Shown: one piece after another, positions 15,177 through 24,612 of the stretch
Layout of the letters: every line of letters begins with the position of its first letter
Numbering within the stretch: position 1 is the first letter of the stretch
From: Sphingobacterium sp. SYP-B4668
GTDB lineage: Bacteria; Bacteroidota; Bacteroidia; Sphingobacteriales; Sphingobacteriaceae
Direction: 5' to 3'
NCBI RefSeq assembly: GCF_027627455.1
Contig: NZ_CP115483.1
Coordinates: 1,116,001-1,180,000 of the forward strand
DNA: 64,000 bases
Program-made: the position numbers and the translations under genes
Notes under the pieces: model-generated
What the model was told of the DNA's origin: nothing
Database searches by the model: none
The model's input: the letters and a program-made list of their open reading frames with translations, nothing else

Positions 15177-17792
15177 ATGACTAATAGAGAAATACGTGAC
15201 GCTTACTTGAATTTTTTTAAAACTAAGCTTCATCAAATTGTTCCCTCAGCTCCCGTAGTTGTTAAAAATGACCCTACATTGATGTTTACAAATGCAGGGA
15301 TGAATCAATTTAAAGATTTTTTCTTGGGTGAAGCATTACCCAAGTATACGCGAGTAGCAGACACGCAACGATGCTTGCGTGTCTCTGGTAAGCATAATGA
15401 CTTGGAGGAAGTTGGAATCGATACCTATCATCACACGTTGTTTGAAATGTTGGGTAATTGGAGTTTTGGCGATTATTTCAAAAAAGAAGCTATCGAATGG
15501 GCATGGGAATTATTGACTGCTGTTTACGGGCTGGATCAAGATAGACTTTATGTAACCATTTTCGAGGGCGATACCGACGAAGGCTTAGAAAAGGATGTAG
15601 AGGCGTTTGAATTTTGGAAACAATGGATTGCTGAAGACCGTATATTATTAGGGAATAAGAAGGACAACTTTTGGGAGATGGGCGAGACTGGGCCATGTGG
15701 TCCTTGTTCTGAAATTCACTATGATATGCGCGCAGATGAGGATCGTAAGCTTGTCGCTGGACAAGAGTTGGTCAATGCCGATCATCCGCAAGTGATAGAA
15801 GTTTGGAATTTGGTCTTTATGCAATTTAATAGGCTGAAGAACGGCACGCTAGAATCACTACCCGCCAAACATGTGGATACAGGGATGGGATTTGAACGTT
15901 TGGTAAGAGCCATTCAAGGAAAGTCTTCTAATTATGATACGGATGTCTTCCAACCGCTAATCTCTTTTATTTCCGAAAAATCGGGAATTAAATATGGTGT
16001 CAACGAAAAGACGGATATAGCTATGCGTGTGTTGTCTGACCATATACGTGCGGTAAGCTTTGCCATTGCTGACGGCCAATTGCCTTCCAATAATAAAGCA
16101 GGATACGTCATACGTCGCATCCTACGACGAGCAGTACGCTATGCTTATACGTTTTTAAACTTCAAAACGCCATTTATCAATGAATTGGTGCCTCTTTTGG
16201 CAAAGGAATTTGAAGGTGTATTTGACGAGTTGATCAGTCAACAGGATTTTGTACAAAAGGTGGTCTTAGAGGAAGAGGTTTCTTTTCTTCGGACGCTGGT
16301 GGCGGGTGTACAACGATTTGAGGCTTATGCTGAAAAGAATACAGCGGTAGATGGTGATTTTGCCTTCGAACTTTTTGATACGTTTGGATTTCCTATTGAC
16401 TTAACAGAGCTATTGGCACGGGAGAAGGGATTAGAGGTCGATATGACTGGATTTCAACAAGCTCTTCAGGTTCAAAAAGAAAGATCTAGGGCAGCTACTG
16501 CTATAGATACCGGTGATTGGGTGTTCGTCAATGACGAAGAACAGGCTGAATTTGTAGGGTACGATGTGTTGACAGTAAAGACAGAAATCTTAAAATATAG
16601 AAAGGTAACGGCCAAAGGAAAAGAACAAGTACAATTTGTCCTATCTGTGACGCCATTCTACCCGGAAGGTGGGGGGCAAGTGGGGGACACAGGAGTCTTG
16701 ATTTCTGAAGAGACGGGTGAAAAAATCCATATTACAGATACTAAAAAGGAAAATGGTCTTATCGTCCATTTTTCTAACCAACTGCCGTCTCAGCTAATTG
16801 GAATTTTTCAAGCTAAGGTAGATTTGCAAAAGCGTATAGATACAGAGAATAACCACTCCGCCACGCACTTACTTCATGCAGCATTGAAGGAAGTATTAGG
16901 AAACCATGTCAATCAGAAGGGATCTTTGGTCAATGCTGATATTTTACGGTTTGATATTTCGCATTTTTCTAAAGTGACTGAGGAAGAGCTTAAACAAGTT
17001 GAAGATATTGTGAATGCTAAGATTCGTGAAAATATAGCGCTTAAGGAAAATCGTAACGTTCCCTTTCAGGAGGCTTTGGACTCTGGGGTAACAGCTTTAT
17101 TTGGCGAGAAATATGGAGACTATGTCCGTGTGATTACTTTTGGAGATCAATTTTCTAAGGAACTCTGCGGAGGTACACATGTAAAGGCTACTGGTCAGAT
17201 TGGTTTTTTTAAAATTATTTCAGAATCAGCTGTTGCAGCGGGCGTAAGACGTATCGAAGCCATCACTGGGACAAAAGCTGCGGCTGTGATACGTGAGCAT
17301 TTCGATTTGGTCCATAAATTAGGGGAGCTTTTGCACAACCCCAAGGATTTTGTCGTAACCCTCGCCAAGGTAATTGATGAAAATTCTGCTTTAAAGAAGG
17401 AAATAGAAAAGAGTATTATTGAAAAATCACTTGCCCTAAAAACCGATTTAGAGCAAAAAATCGAGGAGATAAATGGCGTACGTTTTTTGGCTACAGTCGT
17501 TGATCTACCCAATGCAGAAGCTTTAAAAACCCTTGCATATGCATTGAAAGGTGCTATAGATAATTTGTTCCTCGTGTTAGGCGCTAATTTCGATGGTAAA
17601 CCAAGCATTGCTGTTGTCGTTAGCGAGCACTTGTCTAAAGAGAGAGGGCTAAATGCAGGAAGTATTGTGAGAGAGTTGGCCAAAGAAATAGATGGTGGAG
17701 GGGGAGGGCAACCTTTCTTTGCTACCGCTGGAGGAAAAAATGCTAGTGGACTAGGGAATGCTATTGCTAAAGCTAAAACATATCTTGATTAA
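15177..17792 (+). CDS. alaS: Alanine-tRNA ligase
   Basis: AlaRS charges tRNA-Ala with alanine and edits mischarged serine and glycine. The 871-residue protein has the usual full length. It has a class II catalytic core (TNAGMNQFKDFFLG, HHTLFEMLGNWSFGDYFKKEAI, GCG-like MGETGPCGPCSEIHYD). The tRNA-recognition domain follows, then an editing domain with the zinc ligands HSATHLLH and CGGTH, and a C-terminal DHHA1 domain ending in DGGGGGQPFFATAGG. The ATG at 15177 has a promoter 37-68 bases upstream. The lipoprotein gene that follows starts 10 bases after the stop and has a strong Shine-Dalgarno sequence that overlaps this stop codon. Confidence 0.97.
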   Translation: MTNREIRDAYLNFFKTKLHQIVPSAPVVVKNDPTLMFTNAGMNQFKDFFLGEALPKYTRVADTQRCLRVSGKHNDLEEVGIDTYHHTLFEMLGNWSFGDYFKKEAIEWAWELLTAVYGLDQDRLYVTIFEGDTDEGLEKDVEAFEFWKQWIAEDRILLGNKKDNFWEMGETGPCGPCSEIHYDMRADEDRKLVAGQELVNADHPQVIEVWNLVFMQFNRLKNGTLESLPAKHVDTGMGFERLVRAIQGKSSNYDTDVFQPLISFISEKSGIKYGVNEKTDIAMRVLSDHIRAVSFAIADGQLPSNNKAGYVIRRILRRAVRYAYTFLNFKTPFINELVPLLAKEFEGVFDELISQQDFVQKVVLEEEVSFLRTLVAGVQRFEAYAEKNTAVDGDFAFELFDTFGFPIDLTELLAREKGLEVDMTGFQQALQVQKERSRAATAIDTGDWVFVNDEEQAEFVGYDVLTVKTEILKYRKVTAKGKEQVQFVLSVTPFYPEGGGQVGDTGVLISEETGEKIHITDTKKENGLIVHFSNQLPSQLIGIFQAKVDLQKRIDTENNHSATHLLHAALKEVLGNHVNQKGSLVNADILRFDISHFSKVTEEELKQVEDIVNAKIRENIALKENRNVPFQEALDSGVTALFGEKYGDYVRVITFGDQFSKELCGGTHVKATGQIGFFKIISESAVAAGVRRIEAITGTKAAAVIREHFDLVHKLGELLHNPKDFVVTLAKVIDENSALKKEIEKSIIEKSLALKTDLEQKIEEINGVRFLATVVDLPNAEALKTLAYALKGAIDNLFLVLGANFDGKPSIAVVVSEHLSKERGLNAGSIVRELAKEIDGGGGGQPFFATAGGKNASGLGNAIAKAKTYLD

Positions 17793-17797
17793 GGAGG
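17791..17797 (+). promoter_or_regulatory. Strong Shine-Dalgarno sequence before the TlpA-like gene
   Basis: AAGGAGG overlaps the alaS stop codon and sits 5 bases before the ATG at 17803. It decides that start over the upstream in-frame codon at 17758. Such a strong site is uncommon in Bacteroidota, where most genes lack one. Confidence 0.85.
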
Positions 17798-17802
17798 AAA
17801 AC

Positions 17803-18900
17803 ATGAATAGACTGTTAATTTTCGTTGCCGTATTAAACCTAATGCTGATTGGATGCTCGAATCCTGACCAGTACGTGATTTCTGGACAAATTGAAAATCC
17901 AGGAAACATAAAAGTAGTCTCTCTCTATGAAGGAGATCGAAAATTAGATTCTGTATATCTTAACGAAAGCCAACAGTTTACCTTCAAGCGAGGTACAACT
18001 CAAGCTCGCCTACTGTCTTTGGAGGCGGGTAAAAAGCGATACTACCTCATCGCCCAGCCAGGAGAGAAACTTACATTTAAGGCTGACCTGCAGAAGGAAC
18101 CATATGTGTATAATATAGAGGGGTCTGAACTCTCAAATGCCATACAGGAATTTGCTCCGATACGGATAAAGAGAGATGTCATTCAAGATTCTTTACAGCG
18201 GGAATTTGCTAAAAGAACGGGTAGTCTCAACGCAGAACAAATAGAGAGCCTGAGGGGAGAATATCTAACAAAATTTAAGGCAGCTCTCCAATATTACAAT
18301 CAACAAGCTATCACTTTTAAGGACAAGTACCCTAATCTTGCGGGCTTTTATGCGATGAGTACTCTTGATCCAGAGGTTGCCGAAGCAGAAATTATAGCTT
18401 ATGCAGAAGAGATTCAGGATAAATTTAAAGACAATGGTTACGTGGAGCAGTTTAAAGCTGAAACTGCGAAGTTGAAGGTATTAGCAATCGGTCAGCCTGC
18501 GCCAGACTTTGAGGGATATACACCTCAAAATAAACTTGTAAAGCTAAGCGACCTAAAAGGGAAATATTTGTTGGTAGACTTTTGGGCATCTTGGTGTGCA
18601 CCTTGTAGGCAGGAAAACCCAAATATAGTAAAGCAATATAATGCCTTTAAAGGGAAGGGGTTTGATGTCTTAGGTGTCTCACTGGATAATAATCCTGGAC
18701 CGTGGATGAGGGCAATTCAAGATGATGGATTGGAATGGACCAATATATCCGATTTGCAGGCCTGGGGATCCACAGTTGTGGGATTGTATAGAATAAAAGC
18801 TATACCTACGTCTTACCTTCTTGATCCCGAAGGCAAGATTATCGCTAAAAATTTAAGAGGAAGGGATCTTGAAGATTTCTTAAAGAAAACATTAAATTAG
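17803..18900 (+). CDS. TlpA/ResA-like thioredoxin-fold lipoprotein
   Basis: From the ATG at 17803 the product has 365 residues with a lipobox LMLIGC. An N-terminal DUF4369-type region (VISGQIENPGNIKVVSLYEGDRKLDSV) is followed by a helical middle segment. The C-terminal AhpC/TSA-thioredoxin domain holds the redox motif WASWCAPCRQE, giving a CAPC active site, and the cis-Pro segment IPTSYLLDPEGKI. It should act in the periplasm as a thiol-disulfide reductase, e.g. for cytochrome or envelope protein maturation; the partner is not evident here. The frame is open back to 17758, but the Shine-Dalgarno site and signal peptide fix the start. It probably shares the alaS transcript. Confidence 0.9.
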   Translation: MNRLLIFVAVLNLMLIGCSNPDQYVISGQIENPGNIKVVSLYEGDRKLDSVYLNESQQFTFKRGTTQARLLSLEAGKKRYYLIAQPGEKLTFKADLQKEPYVYNIEGSELSNAIQEFAPIRIKRDVIQDSLQREFAKRTGSLNAEQIESLRGEYLTKFKAALQYYNQQAITFKDKYPNLAGFYAMSTLDPEVAEAEIIAYAEEIQDKFKDNGYVEQFKAETAKLKVLAIGQPAPDFEGYTPQNKLVKLSDLKGKYLLVDFWASWCAPCRQENPNIVKQYNAFKGKGFDVLGVSLDNNPGPWMRAIQDDGLEWTNISDLQAWGSTVVGLYRIKAIPTSYLLDPEGKIIAKNLRGRDLEDFLKKTLN

Positions 18901-18912
18901 TCAGAATGTTTT

Positions 18913-18960
18913 GTTAATTAACCTTATGTTAGTTAACGATTTGATAATATTGGGTTAACG
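18913..18960 (+). promoter_or_regulatory. Repeated GTTAA sites upstream of the response regulator
   Basis: GTTAATTAAC at 18913-18922 and GTTAACG at 18932-18938 and 18954-18960. The last two are spaced 22 bp apart, about two helix turns, as in tandem sites for OmpR/PhoB-type dimers. Autoregulation is an inference. Confidence 0.4.
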
Positions 18961-19001
18961 TTATATTGCCATTAAGTACATAATTTAGCAAAAAAACACG
19001 T

Positions 19002-19694
19002 ATGAGTATTGCAAAGCATAAAATACTAGTGGTAGACGATGAGCAGGACATTGTTGAACTGATTGCTTATAATCTGAAAAGAGAGGGATATCAGGTATTT
19101 ACGGCCAACAATGGTAAGGAAGCAATCGCCCAAGCTAAAGAGGCAAATCCAGATTTGATTATCTTGGATGTTATGATGCCTCTGATGGATGGAATTGAGG
19201 CCTGTCGATTAATGCGAGCTATGCCTGAATTTAAACATACCTTTATGGTATTTTTGACAGCAAGGAGCGAAGAATATTCAGAAATAGCGGGATTCCATGT
19301 AGGAGCTGATGATTACATCGCCAAGCCTATCAAACCACGTGCACTGATGAGTCGAATCAATGCAATCTTGAGAAGGAATACAAGTGAGGAGGAGGTGCAT
19401 GAGGGCAATCGATTGGAAGTGGCTGACTTGGTAATTGATAGAGATTCGTTCTTAGCTTACCGCGGAAGTGATAAAATTGTTCTGGCAAAAAAGGAATTTG
19501 AGCTACTTTATTTATTAGCATCTAAGCCGAATAAAGTGTTTACCAGAGAGCAAATCTTAAAAAGTATTTGGGAAGATTCTGTGGTGGTCACCAATAGGAC
19601 AATAGATGTGCATATCCGAAAGCTAAGGGAGAAAATCGGTGAAAATTATGTCGCTACCGTAAAAGGTGTCGGGTATAAATTTGAACTTGCATAA
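19002..19694 (+). CDS. OmpR/PhoB-family response regulator (orphan)
   Basis: A 230-residue two-component response regulator. The receiver domain shows the acidic pocket VVDDEQD, the phosphoacceptor Asp56 in ILDVMMP, the conserved Thr/Ser in FLTARS and Lys in DYIAKPIKP. The C-terminal winged-helix DNA-binding domain (about 130-230) has LAKKEFELLYLLA and the recognition-helix region RTIDVHIRKLREKIG ending in GVGYKFEL. No histidine kinase gene is adjacent on either side. Upstream lie spaced GTTAA repeats (18913-18960) that could be its own operator. It ends in a shared bidirectional terminator (19705-19732). Confidence 0.93.
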   Translation: MSIAKHKILVVDDEQDIVELIAYNLKREGYQVFTANNGKEAIAQAKEANPDLIILDVMMPLMDGIEACRLMRAMPEFKHTFMVFLTARSEEYSEIAGFHVGADDYIAKPIKPRALMSRINAILRRNTSEEEVHEGNRLEVADLVIDRDSFLAYRGSDKIVLAKKEFELLYLLASKPNKVFTREQILKSIWEDSVVVTNRTIDVHIRKLREKIGENYVATVKGVGYKFELA

Positions 19695-19704
19695 AGGTTA
19701 TACT

Positions 19705-19732
19705 AAAAAGGCCGTCTTTAGACGGCCTTTTT
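19705..19732. terminator. Bidirectional terminator between convergent genes
   Basis: Perfect 12-bp stem AAAAAGGCCGTC with its complement, 4-base TTTA loop. A-run and T-run on either side let it work for the regulator gene (+) and the DUF3857 operon (-). Confidence 0.92.
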
Positions 19733-19747
19733 TCATGGGATTAGAAG

Positions 19748-21667
19748 TTATTCCCCATTAGTCAGTGATGTTTTCTTAACCAGTGCAAATCTACCTTTGT
19801 CCGATTGGTTGACTTCTCGGATGAAGTTACTGAACTCAGCATATTTTTCAGGGGGATAAATACCTTCTTTAATCTCAAGTTTCCTATGGAAGAATAACGT
19901 GCCTTCCTTTACATATGCCTTTAGTTCGTAGACCCCCATGTCGCACGCTATTTTTTTGATTTCTGGTTTAACCAAACCCGCATATTCCTCAGGTAAATTG
20001 TACGTAATTTCATCGATATCGGTATAGCTCCTGTTGATGTACAACTCGTTTACCCGACTCCTGAGGTCGGGAATATTACCTTTGATATTAAATAGATTGG
20101 GATGAATAATCATTTGATTAGCATTTAGCACTGCATAGTTTTTGATAAAAATGCTGAGATCTTCTTGAAGAGCTGCGGTGTCTGATCGTAATTCTTGATA
20201 TTTGACCTGCTGAAAGGATATATTGTCAATATCATAGTATTGGCTCAACTCTTTTAATTGCTCGTTGCCACTTAACAAAGTCGCACCAAAGTGATTAAAG
20301 TATTGGCTTCCACGAAAAGACGTCGATACTGTACCTGAAATAGATCCGTCGCCTTCTACGTGTAACACAGCTTTCCGTTTCTGCATATTGTCGTGACCTT
20401 CGTATTTCGGTGTTCGCATAATACGCCCTCCTTCAGGCGTGATTGCCAATACGGCACGATCATCAGTAAAAGAGCCCAAGTATCCAAAGGGAATCTTCTG
20501 ATTCGTGCACTCTAGCCAAGTGGTGTCATTGGCAAATGGTATAGCCAGGATAATGTGATTGCCATCTGATACGTTGGCAAAATCAAGGTCGATGTCCATC
20601 TTGGTATCACCAGCCTCCACAATGGTGTAATAGGAGGGGATATTCACGACGGAAAGCAAGCTTTGCATATAATTTACTAATGCTTTACAGTCTCCATATC
20701 CAGTTTGATCAACCGCTAATGCTGAAGAAGGCTGTAACCCTCCAATACCTACCTGCACACTCACATATCGTGTTTTATTCTGCATGTATTCATAAAGAAT
20801 CTTAGCTTTTTCTTTATCCGTTTTTGCTGCACTCGTTAAGTCTCGCACATGTTGAATGGTTTTTTCATTGAGCTGTTGTTTATCGGCAAGGAGGTCCTTA
20901 GATACCCAGTGTCCAAATTCTTCCCAGTTAGAAAATACTCCCTTTTTATTATAATAACTGAATCTCTCGGGTACGATTCTGATAAGGGTAGAGGTAAGGT
21001 ACTTGGGTTTACTATAAATCTCACGTTTATTGGCTACAATATCATTTACTTCCCAAGTGAGCGTCTGCATACCATTGGATTCTTCTTCCTTGACTTTTCC
21101 ATTGTAGTGCTGTGATTTGATTCTTATTTTTTCTTGCACCGGATAAGAGAATTTGAATATGCTCCTCTCTATGGATATCTCGTCGTTGCCATTCGGATTC
21201 CATGCGGGGATAGAAAGATTTTGTTTGTTGCGGTATTCATATGAGATGACGACAGTGAAAGGGTAATCTTGCATGTTGGGTAGGTAGTGTTTTACCCGAC
21301 CATCGTTAAACATGCTGACGTTATCCCCTGCACTCTCATCTGTGAAATTCTTTTGTGTAAATTCAGAAACAGGTATGCCCAATGCATTGTAAACTTTACC
21401 CTTGATTGATTTGATGTCTGTGCTCTTATCGTAAAAAAGTACGGTTCTGGCATATTCATTTCCGGCTTTGTTGTATACGGTTATTGCTTTAGTGGCACGA
21501 ATGACCACATTGTTGTCCGCTTTCATTTCAACATTCATTTCAGCATAGCGTATTGTTGCCGATGCTCGACTTTTTAAAGGGCTGGGGATGAGATCAACGG
21601 CATACTCTTGCGCGAATAGTTGAAGGGACAGTAACGTTAGATAGGTAATTAGAATAGCTGCTCTCAT
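19748..21667 (-). CDS. DUF3857/transglutaminase-fold exported protein (catalytic triad retained)
   Basis: A 639-residue protein with a signal peptide (cleavage near LFAQ/E). Its N-terminal DUF3857 domain includes VEMKADNNVVIRATKAITVYN and KHYLPNMQDYPF. The middle transglutaminase-like core (about 275-400) keeps the likely catalytic residues: Cys in GYGDCKALVNYMQ, His in SDGNHIILAIP and an acidic residue in TTWLECTNQKIPFGYLG. The C-terminal part matches no domain I can name. It follows a paralogue whose stop overlaps this start by one base (TAATG), so the two are translationally coupled and are probably made in fixed ratio. Location is periplasmic or surface; substrate unknown. Confidence 0.85.
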   Translation of the reverse strand: MRAAILITYLTLLSLQLFAQEYAVDLIPSPLKSRASATIRYAEMNVEMKADNNVVIRATKAITVYNKAGNEYARTVLFYDKSTDIKSIKGKVYNALGIPVSEFTQKNFTDESAGDNVSMFNDGRVKHYLPNMQDYPFTVVISYEYRNKQNLSIPAWNPNGNDEISIERSIFKFSYPVQEKIRIKSQHYNGKVKEEESNGMQTLTWEVNDIVANKREIYSKPKYLTSTLIRIVPERFSYYNKKGVFSNWEEFGHWVSKDLLADKQQLNEKTIQHVRDLTSAAKTDKEKAKILYEYMQNKTRYVSVQVGIGGLQPSSALAVDQTGYGDCKALVNYMQSLLSVVNIPSYYTIVEAGDTKMDIDLDFANVSDGNHIILAIPFANDTTWLECTNQKIPFGYLGSFTDDRAVLAITPEGGRIMRTPKYEGHDNMQKRKAVLHVEGDGSISGTVSTSFRGSQYFNHFGATLLSGNEQLKELSQYYDIDNISFQQVKYQELRSDTAALQEDLSIFIKNYAVLNANQMIIHPNLFNIKGNIPDLRSRVNELYINRSYTDIDEITYNLPEEYAGLVKPEIKKIACDMGVYELKAYVKEGTLFFHRKLEIKEGIYPPEKYAEFSNFIREVNQSDKGRFALVKKTSLTNGE

Positions 21668-23640
21668 TAGTTCTTACTAAAATGGTAATCAATTTTTTGT
21701 TGTTGTATAATGCGGGACATGAGTTCCTTAAGATGAAAATATTCTTCGACATCATAGACTGGTTTCGATAGATTTACTTGCTGCTCAAGATGGAATTGCG
21801 TGTCTTTTACCTGACCATTGAACTGAAATTTGGCGGCACTGTTGGGTAATGTTAAGGCCATGTTTTTCGGCCGTTCTTTTAAATTATATCCTTCTGGTAA
21901 CTTGATGTTACAGGTATAATTGTCAATTCTTGCAAAGCCTAGGTCGACAGGGTATGTTCGGTCAGTCAAGTTGAAAGGATTCTTTGTTATTTTGAACATA
22001 AAATTGGGATTGAAGGCATAGGATCTACTGATGGGGACGTCGTATAATTTGTATTCTATTTCGTACACCTCGAGTAACGGGTTTTCTAATTCTTCTATCC
22101 CACTGACTTTATGGTTAAGTATTTTTAGATTGGGTATTTTTTCTTCCATTTTTTCGACGTATTCAACTATCGAATTGTATTTTGCAAATTCAATTCGTTT
22201 GTTAAATGCTTCCATCTCCGAACTAGTAATGTAGAGGATACCCTTTAGTAGCCCTTGGGTCGTTAACTCACCTTCTATAGAAGCGGATTTAATAATTCGT
22301 AAAGTAGACTTTATTGGCGTCCAATCTGATGATTTTTTAGAATGAATAACCCTTCCTTCTTCATTCATACAACGAAGGGGGAGGGCTCCAAAGGGAAGTA
22401 AATCTTCTGAGGCATCTAATAGATAATCTACCCCGTCAATGGTCGTTTTGGCAATGACATAATTGAAATCAGACAGTACTGGGAACAATTTATTCGGAAG
22501 ACCATTTTCTCGAGTCGATAAAATAACCGGATAGGTGTCTATCTGAGCTGCATTTAATGCAGCGATAAGGCCTAGGTTGATGTCTCCAATGTTACCACTT
22601 CGATTTTCCATAGCATTCTTTATTCCTTCTTCACTATACTTTCCAAAGTATTTGTTCCACTTAATTTTACTTTTTATGTATTTATATATCAGCTGGGCAC
22701 GTTCGAGCTTGGAGAGCGATTCGGGAGCGATGGTAGGCAGGTCGTCTTTGAAGAGTTCATCCTTCTTTAATTGTCCCCCAAATTTTTTGTCGGATAGTAA
22801 TTCTCTATCTACATCAGACCATTTTTTTGTATAGCTTTGTTTTGAACCATTAAGCATATATACCTCAGAGAGTTCAAAGTGGATTGCTGATAGAAAATTG
22901 GATGGAGCTGTCATGAAGTCTTCTTCGACAAATGCTGGGATATTCGCTATCGTATATGTCATTTTGGAACAGTCAAATCTTCTTCCTCCCATTACAATGC
23001 ATTCTCTTAGCACATCCGATTTTTGATTGGTGAGTTTTAATGGACCTCTAAGGGCGACGTTGTAACTGTAATTGGCAGGAATATACGCTATGTAAGTACT
23101 ATTGACCTTTGGTATGTCATCTTGGAAATCCCAATTTCTGAAGTTGAAGATATGCGGTGATTTTAGGATATAACTGACTTCAATAATGGATCCCTCTTGA
23201 ATATTTGGAAGCGTAAATTTAGTTAGGTTGGTATATTTAGAGTGGTTTTCTTTAAATATACTGTTTTTGCCCAGGGGGGTGCTTACTATACGGCCATCCT
23301 GAAGGTTATAGGTATTGGCTACAATATTGCTGAGATATTCTTTTTTTGAATCGTCTTTATAAGTCGGGATAGTAAAATTGGCTTTTTTGAAACCTTCTTT
23401 GTTTCGGATCAAAATACGTACATTATATTCATGTTCGATGTAGAGACGACCCTCATGTTCATCTACAAAAAATCTACTTTTACCAATTTCATCAAGGACA
23501 ACGGCATTTGCAAATGAGTCCAAGGAAAGGATATCATATTTGAAATCATTTATAGATAGTTTAGTAAATGGTGATTCTTGTGCGTTTGCAGAATAGAGGA
23601 AGCCCATTAGTAGGCCCATTGCGAAAATGAATTTGGTCAT
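21667..23640 (-). CDS. DUF3857 protein with degenerate transglutaminase-like core
   Basis: A 657-residue exported paralogue (signal peptide, cleavage near SANAQ) with an N-terminal DUF3857 domain. Its core segment reads NIGDINLGLIAALNAA where the active partner has GDCKAL, and SDFNYVIAKT where the partner has GNHIILA. Cys and His are therefore replaced, and it should be catalytically dead as a transglutaminase. A DAS segment remains at YLLDASEDLLPFGALPLRC. It is the first gene of a two-gene operon and its TAA overlaps the ATG of the active partner. A regulatory or scaffolding role for the dead copy is an inference. Confidence 0.82.
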   Translation of the reverse strand: MTKFIFAMGLLMGFLYSANAQESPFTKLSINDFKYDILSLDSFANAVVLDEIGKSRFFVDEHEGRLYIEHEYNVRILIRNKEGFKKANFTIPTYKDDSKKEYLSNIVANTYNLQDGRIVSTPLGKNSIFKENHSKYTNLTKFTLPNIQEGSIIEVSYILKSPHIFNFRNWDFQDDIPKVNSTYIAYIPANYSYNVALRGPLKLTNQKSDVLRECIVMGGRRFDCSKMTYTIANIPAFVEEDFMTAPSNFLSAIHFELSEVYMLNGSKQSYTKKWSDVDRELLSDKKFGGQLKKDELFKDDLPTIAPESLSKLERAQLIYKYIKSKIKWNKYFGKYSEEGIKNAMENRSGNIGDINLGLIAALNAAQIDTYPVILSTRENGLPNKLFPVLSDFNYVIAKTTIDGVDYLLDASEDLLPFGALPLRCMNEEGRVIHSKKSSDWTPIKSTLRIIKSASIEGELTTQGLLKGILYITSSEMEAFNKRIEFAKYNSIVEYVEKMEEKIPNLKILNHKVSGIEELENPLLEVYEIEYKLYDVPISRSYAFNPNFMFKITKNPFNLTDRTYPVDLGFARIDNYTCNIKLPEGYNLKERPKNMALTLPNSAAKFQFNGQVKDTQFHLEQQVNLSKPVYDVEEYFHLKELMSRIIQQQKIDYHFSKN

Positions 23641-23887
23641 GAATATACTGCTTATGTCAATAATCGGATTTTGTGATACGAATATAAAGTTTTGTGAGAA
23701 TTAAAACTAATCTCAAAAGGAAACAGATTTCTATTAATGAGAATAATATTGTCTGTTTTATTTGCTGAATCCTCATGATAAATTTCATGGATATAAGGAT
23801 TAATGCGTTTCTTTGAAAGAGATTTGATTCTTTAATCAAATTAATAGTAAATGCGATTATATATTAGGTAGAGAAATTTGTACTCAA

Positions 23888-24460
23888 ATGAACGAACTGA
23901 ATGTGAAAAATATGGTTTGCGACCGCTGTATAATGGTTGTCAAACAGCAACTAGCAAATCTAGGATTTGAAACTTCTGAAATTGGTCTAGGCTATGTAAA
24001 GCTAAAACAGCCTATTACAGAAGCTGAAAAGAAAACCATCGCAACAACGTTAAGTTCATTTGGCTTTGAATTACTGGATTCGGATAGGGCTAAGATAATT
24101 GAGAGAATTAAGAATGTGGTAATCCAACGTATACACCATGAAGAGGAGTTGGATTTGAAAATAAACTGGTCTACACTCTTGGCAAAGGAATTGAATTTGG
24201 ATTATTCAGCGATTAGTTCTCTTTTTTCATCAGTCGAAGGGATTACACTGGAGCAATACATCATACGGCAGAAAATAGAACGAGTCAAGGAGTTCCTTTT
24301 CTATGACGAATTATCTCTTAAAGAAATAGCCTATAAATTGGACTATAGCAGTGTACAGCATTTATCTACACAATTTAAGAAAATAACTGGACAGACGCCT
24401 ACTGAATTTAAATCGCAACGATTAGGAAGGGGACAGCGAAACCCCTTGGATTACATCTGA
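23888..24460 (+). CDS. AraC-family regulator with HMA-like metal-binding N-terminus
   Basis: A 190-residue protein. Residues 1-70 resemble a heavy-metal-associated (HMA) ferredoxin-like fold: a beta strand, then MVCDRCIMVV with Cys11 and Cys14 in the metal loop, an amphipathic helix and further strands. Residues about 95-180 form an AraC-type double HTH, with LAKELNLDYSAISSLFSSVEG, the IIRQKIERVKEFL helix and LSLKEIAYKLDYSSVQHLSTQFKKITGQTP. This suggests a cytoplasmic copper or other soft-metal sensing regulator. No metal pump or chaperone gene is next to it here, so its targets lie elsewhere. Single gene, divergent from the DUF3857 pair. Confidence 0.88.
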   Translation: MNELNVKNMVCDRCIMVVKQQLANLGFETSEIGLGYVKLKQPITEAEKKTIATTLSSFGFELLDSDRAKIIERIKNVVIQRIHHEEELDLKINWSTLLAKELNLDYSAISSLFSSVEGITLEQYIIRQKIERVKEFLFYDELSLKEIAYKLDYSSVQHLSTQFKKITGQTPTEFKSQRLGRGQRNPLDYI

Positions 24461-24612
24461 TTTTTCGTTATTCTAAACGACAGAACCGAGATGTAGAAAG
24501 TATTTTACGCTGTAAATTATTAGGTGCTCGACATCTCATCAACGGATAAAACGCCGCATATAACGCGCTTAACTACTCCACTGGGTGCCTAAAGAGGAAG
24601 GTAAAATAGCGA

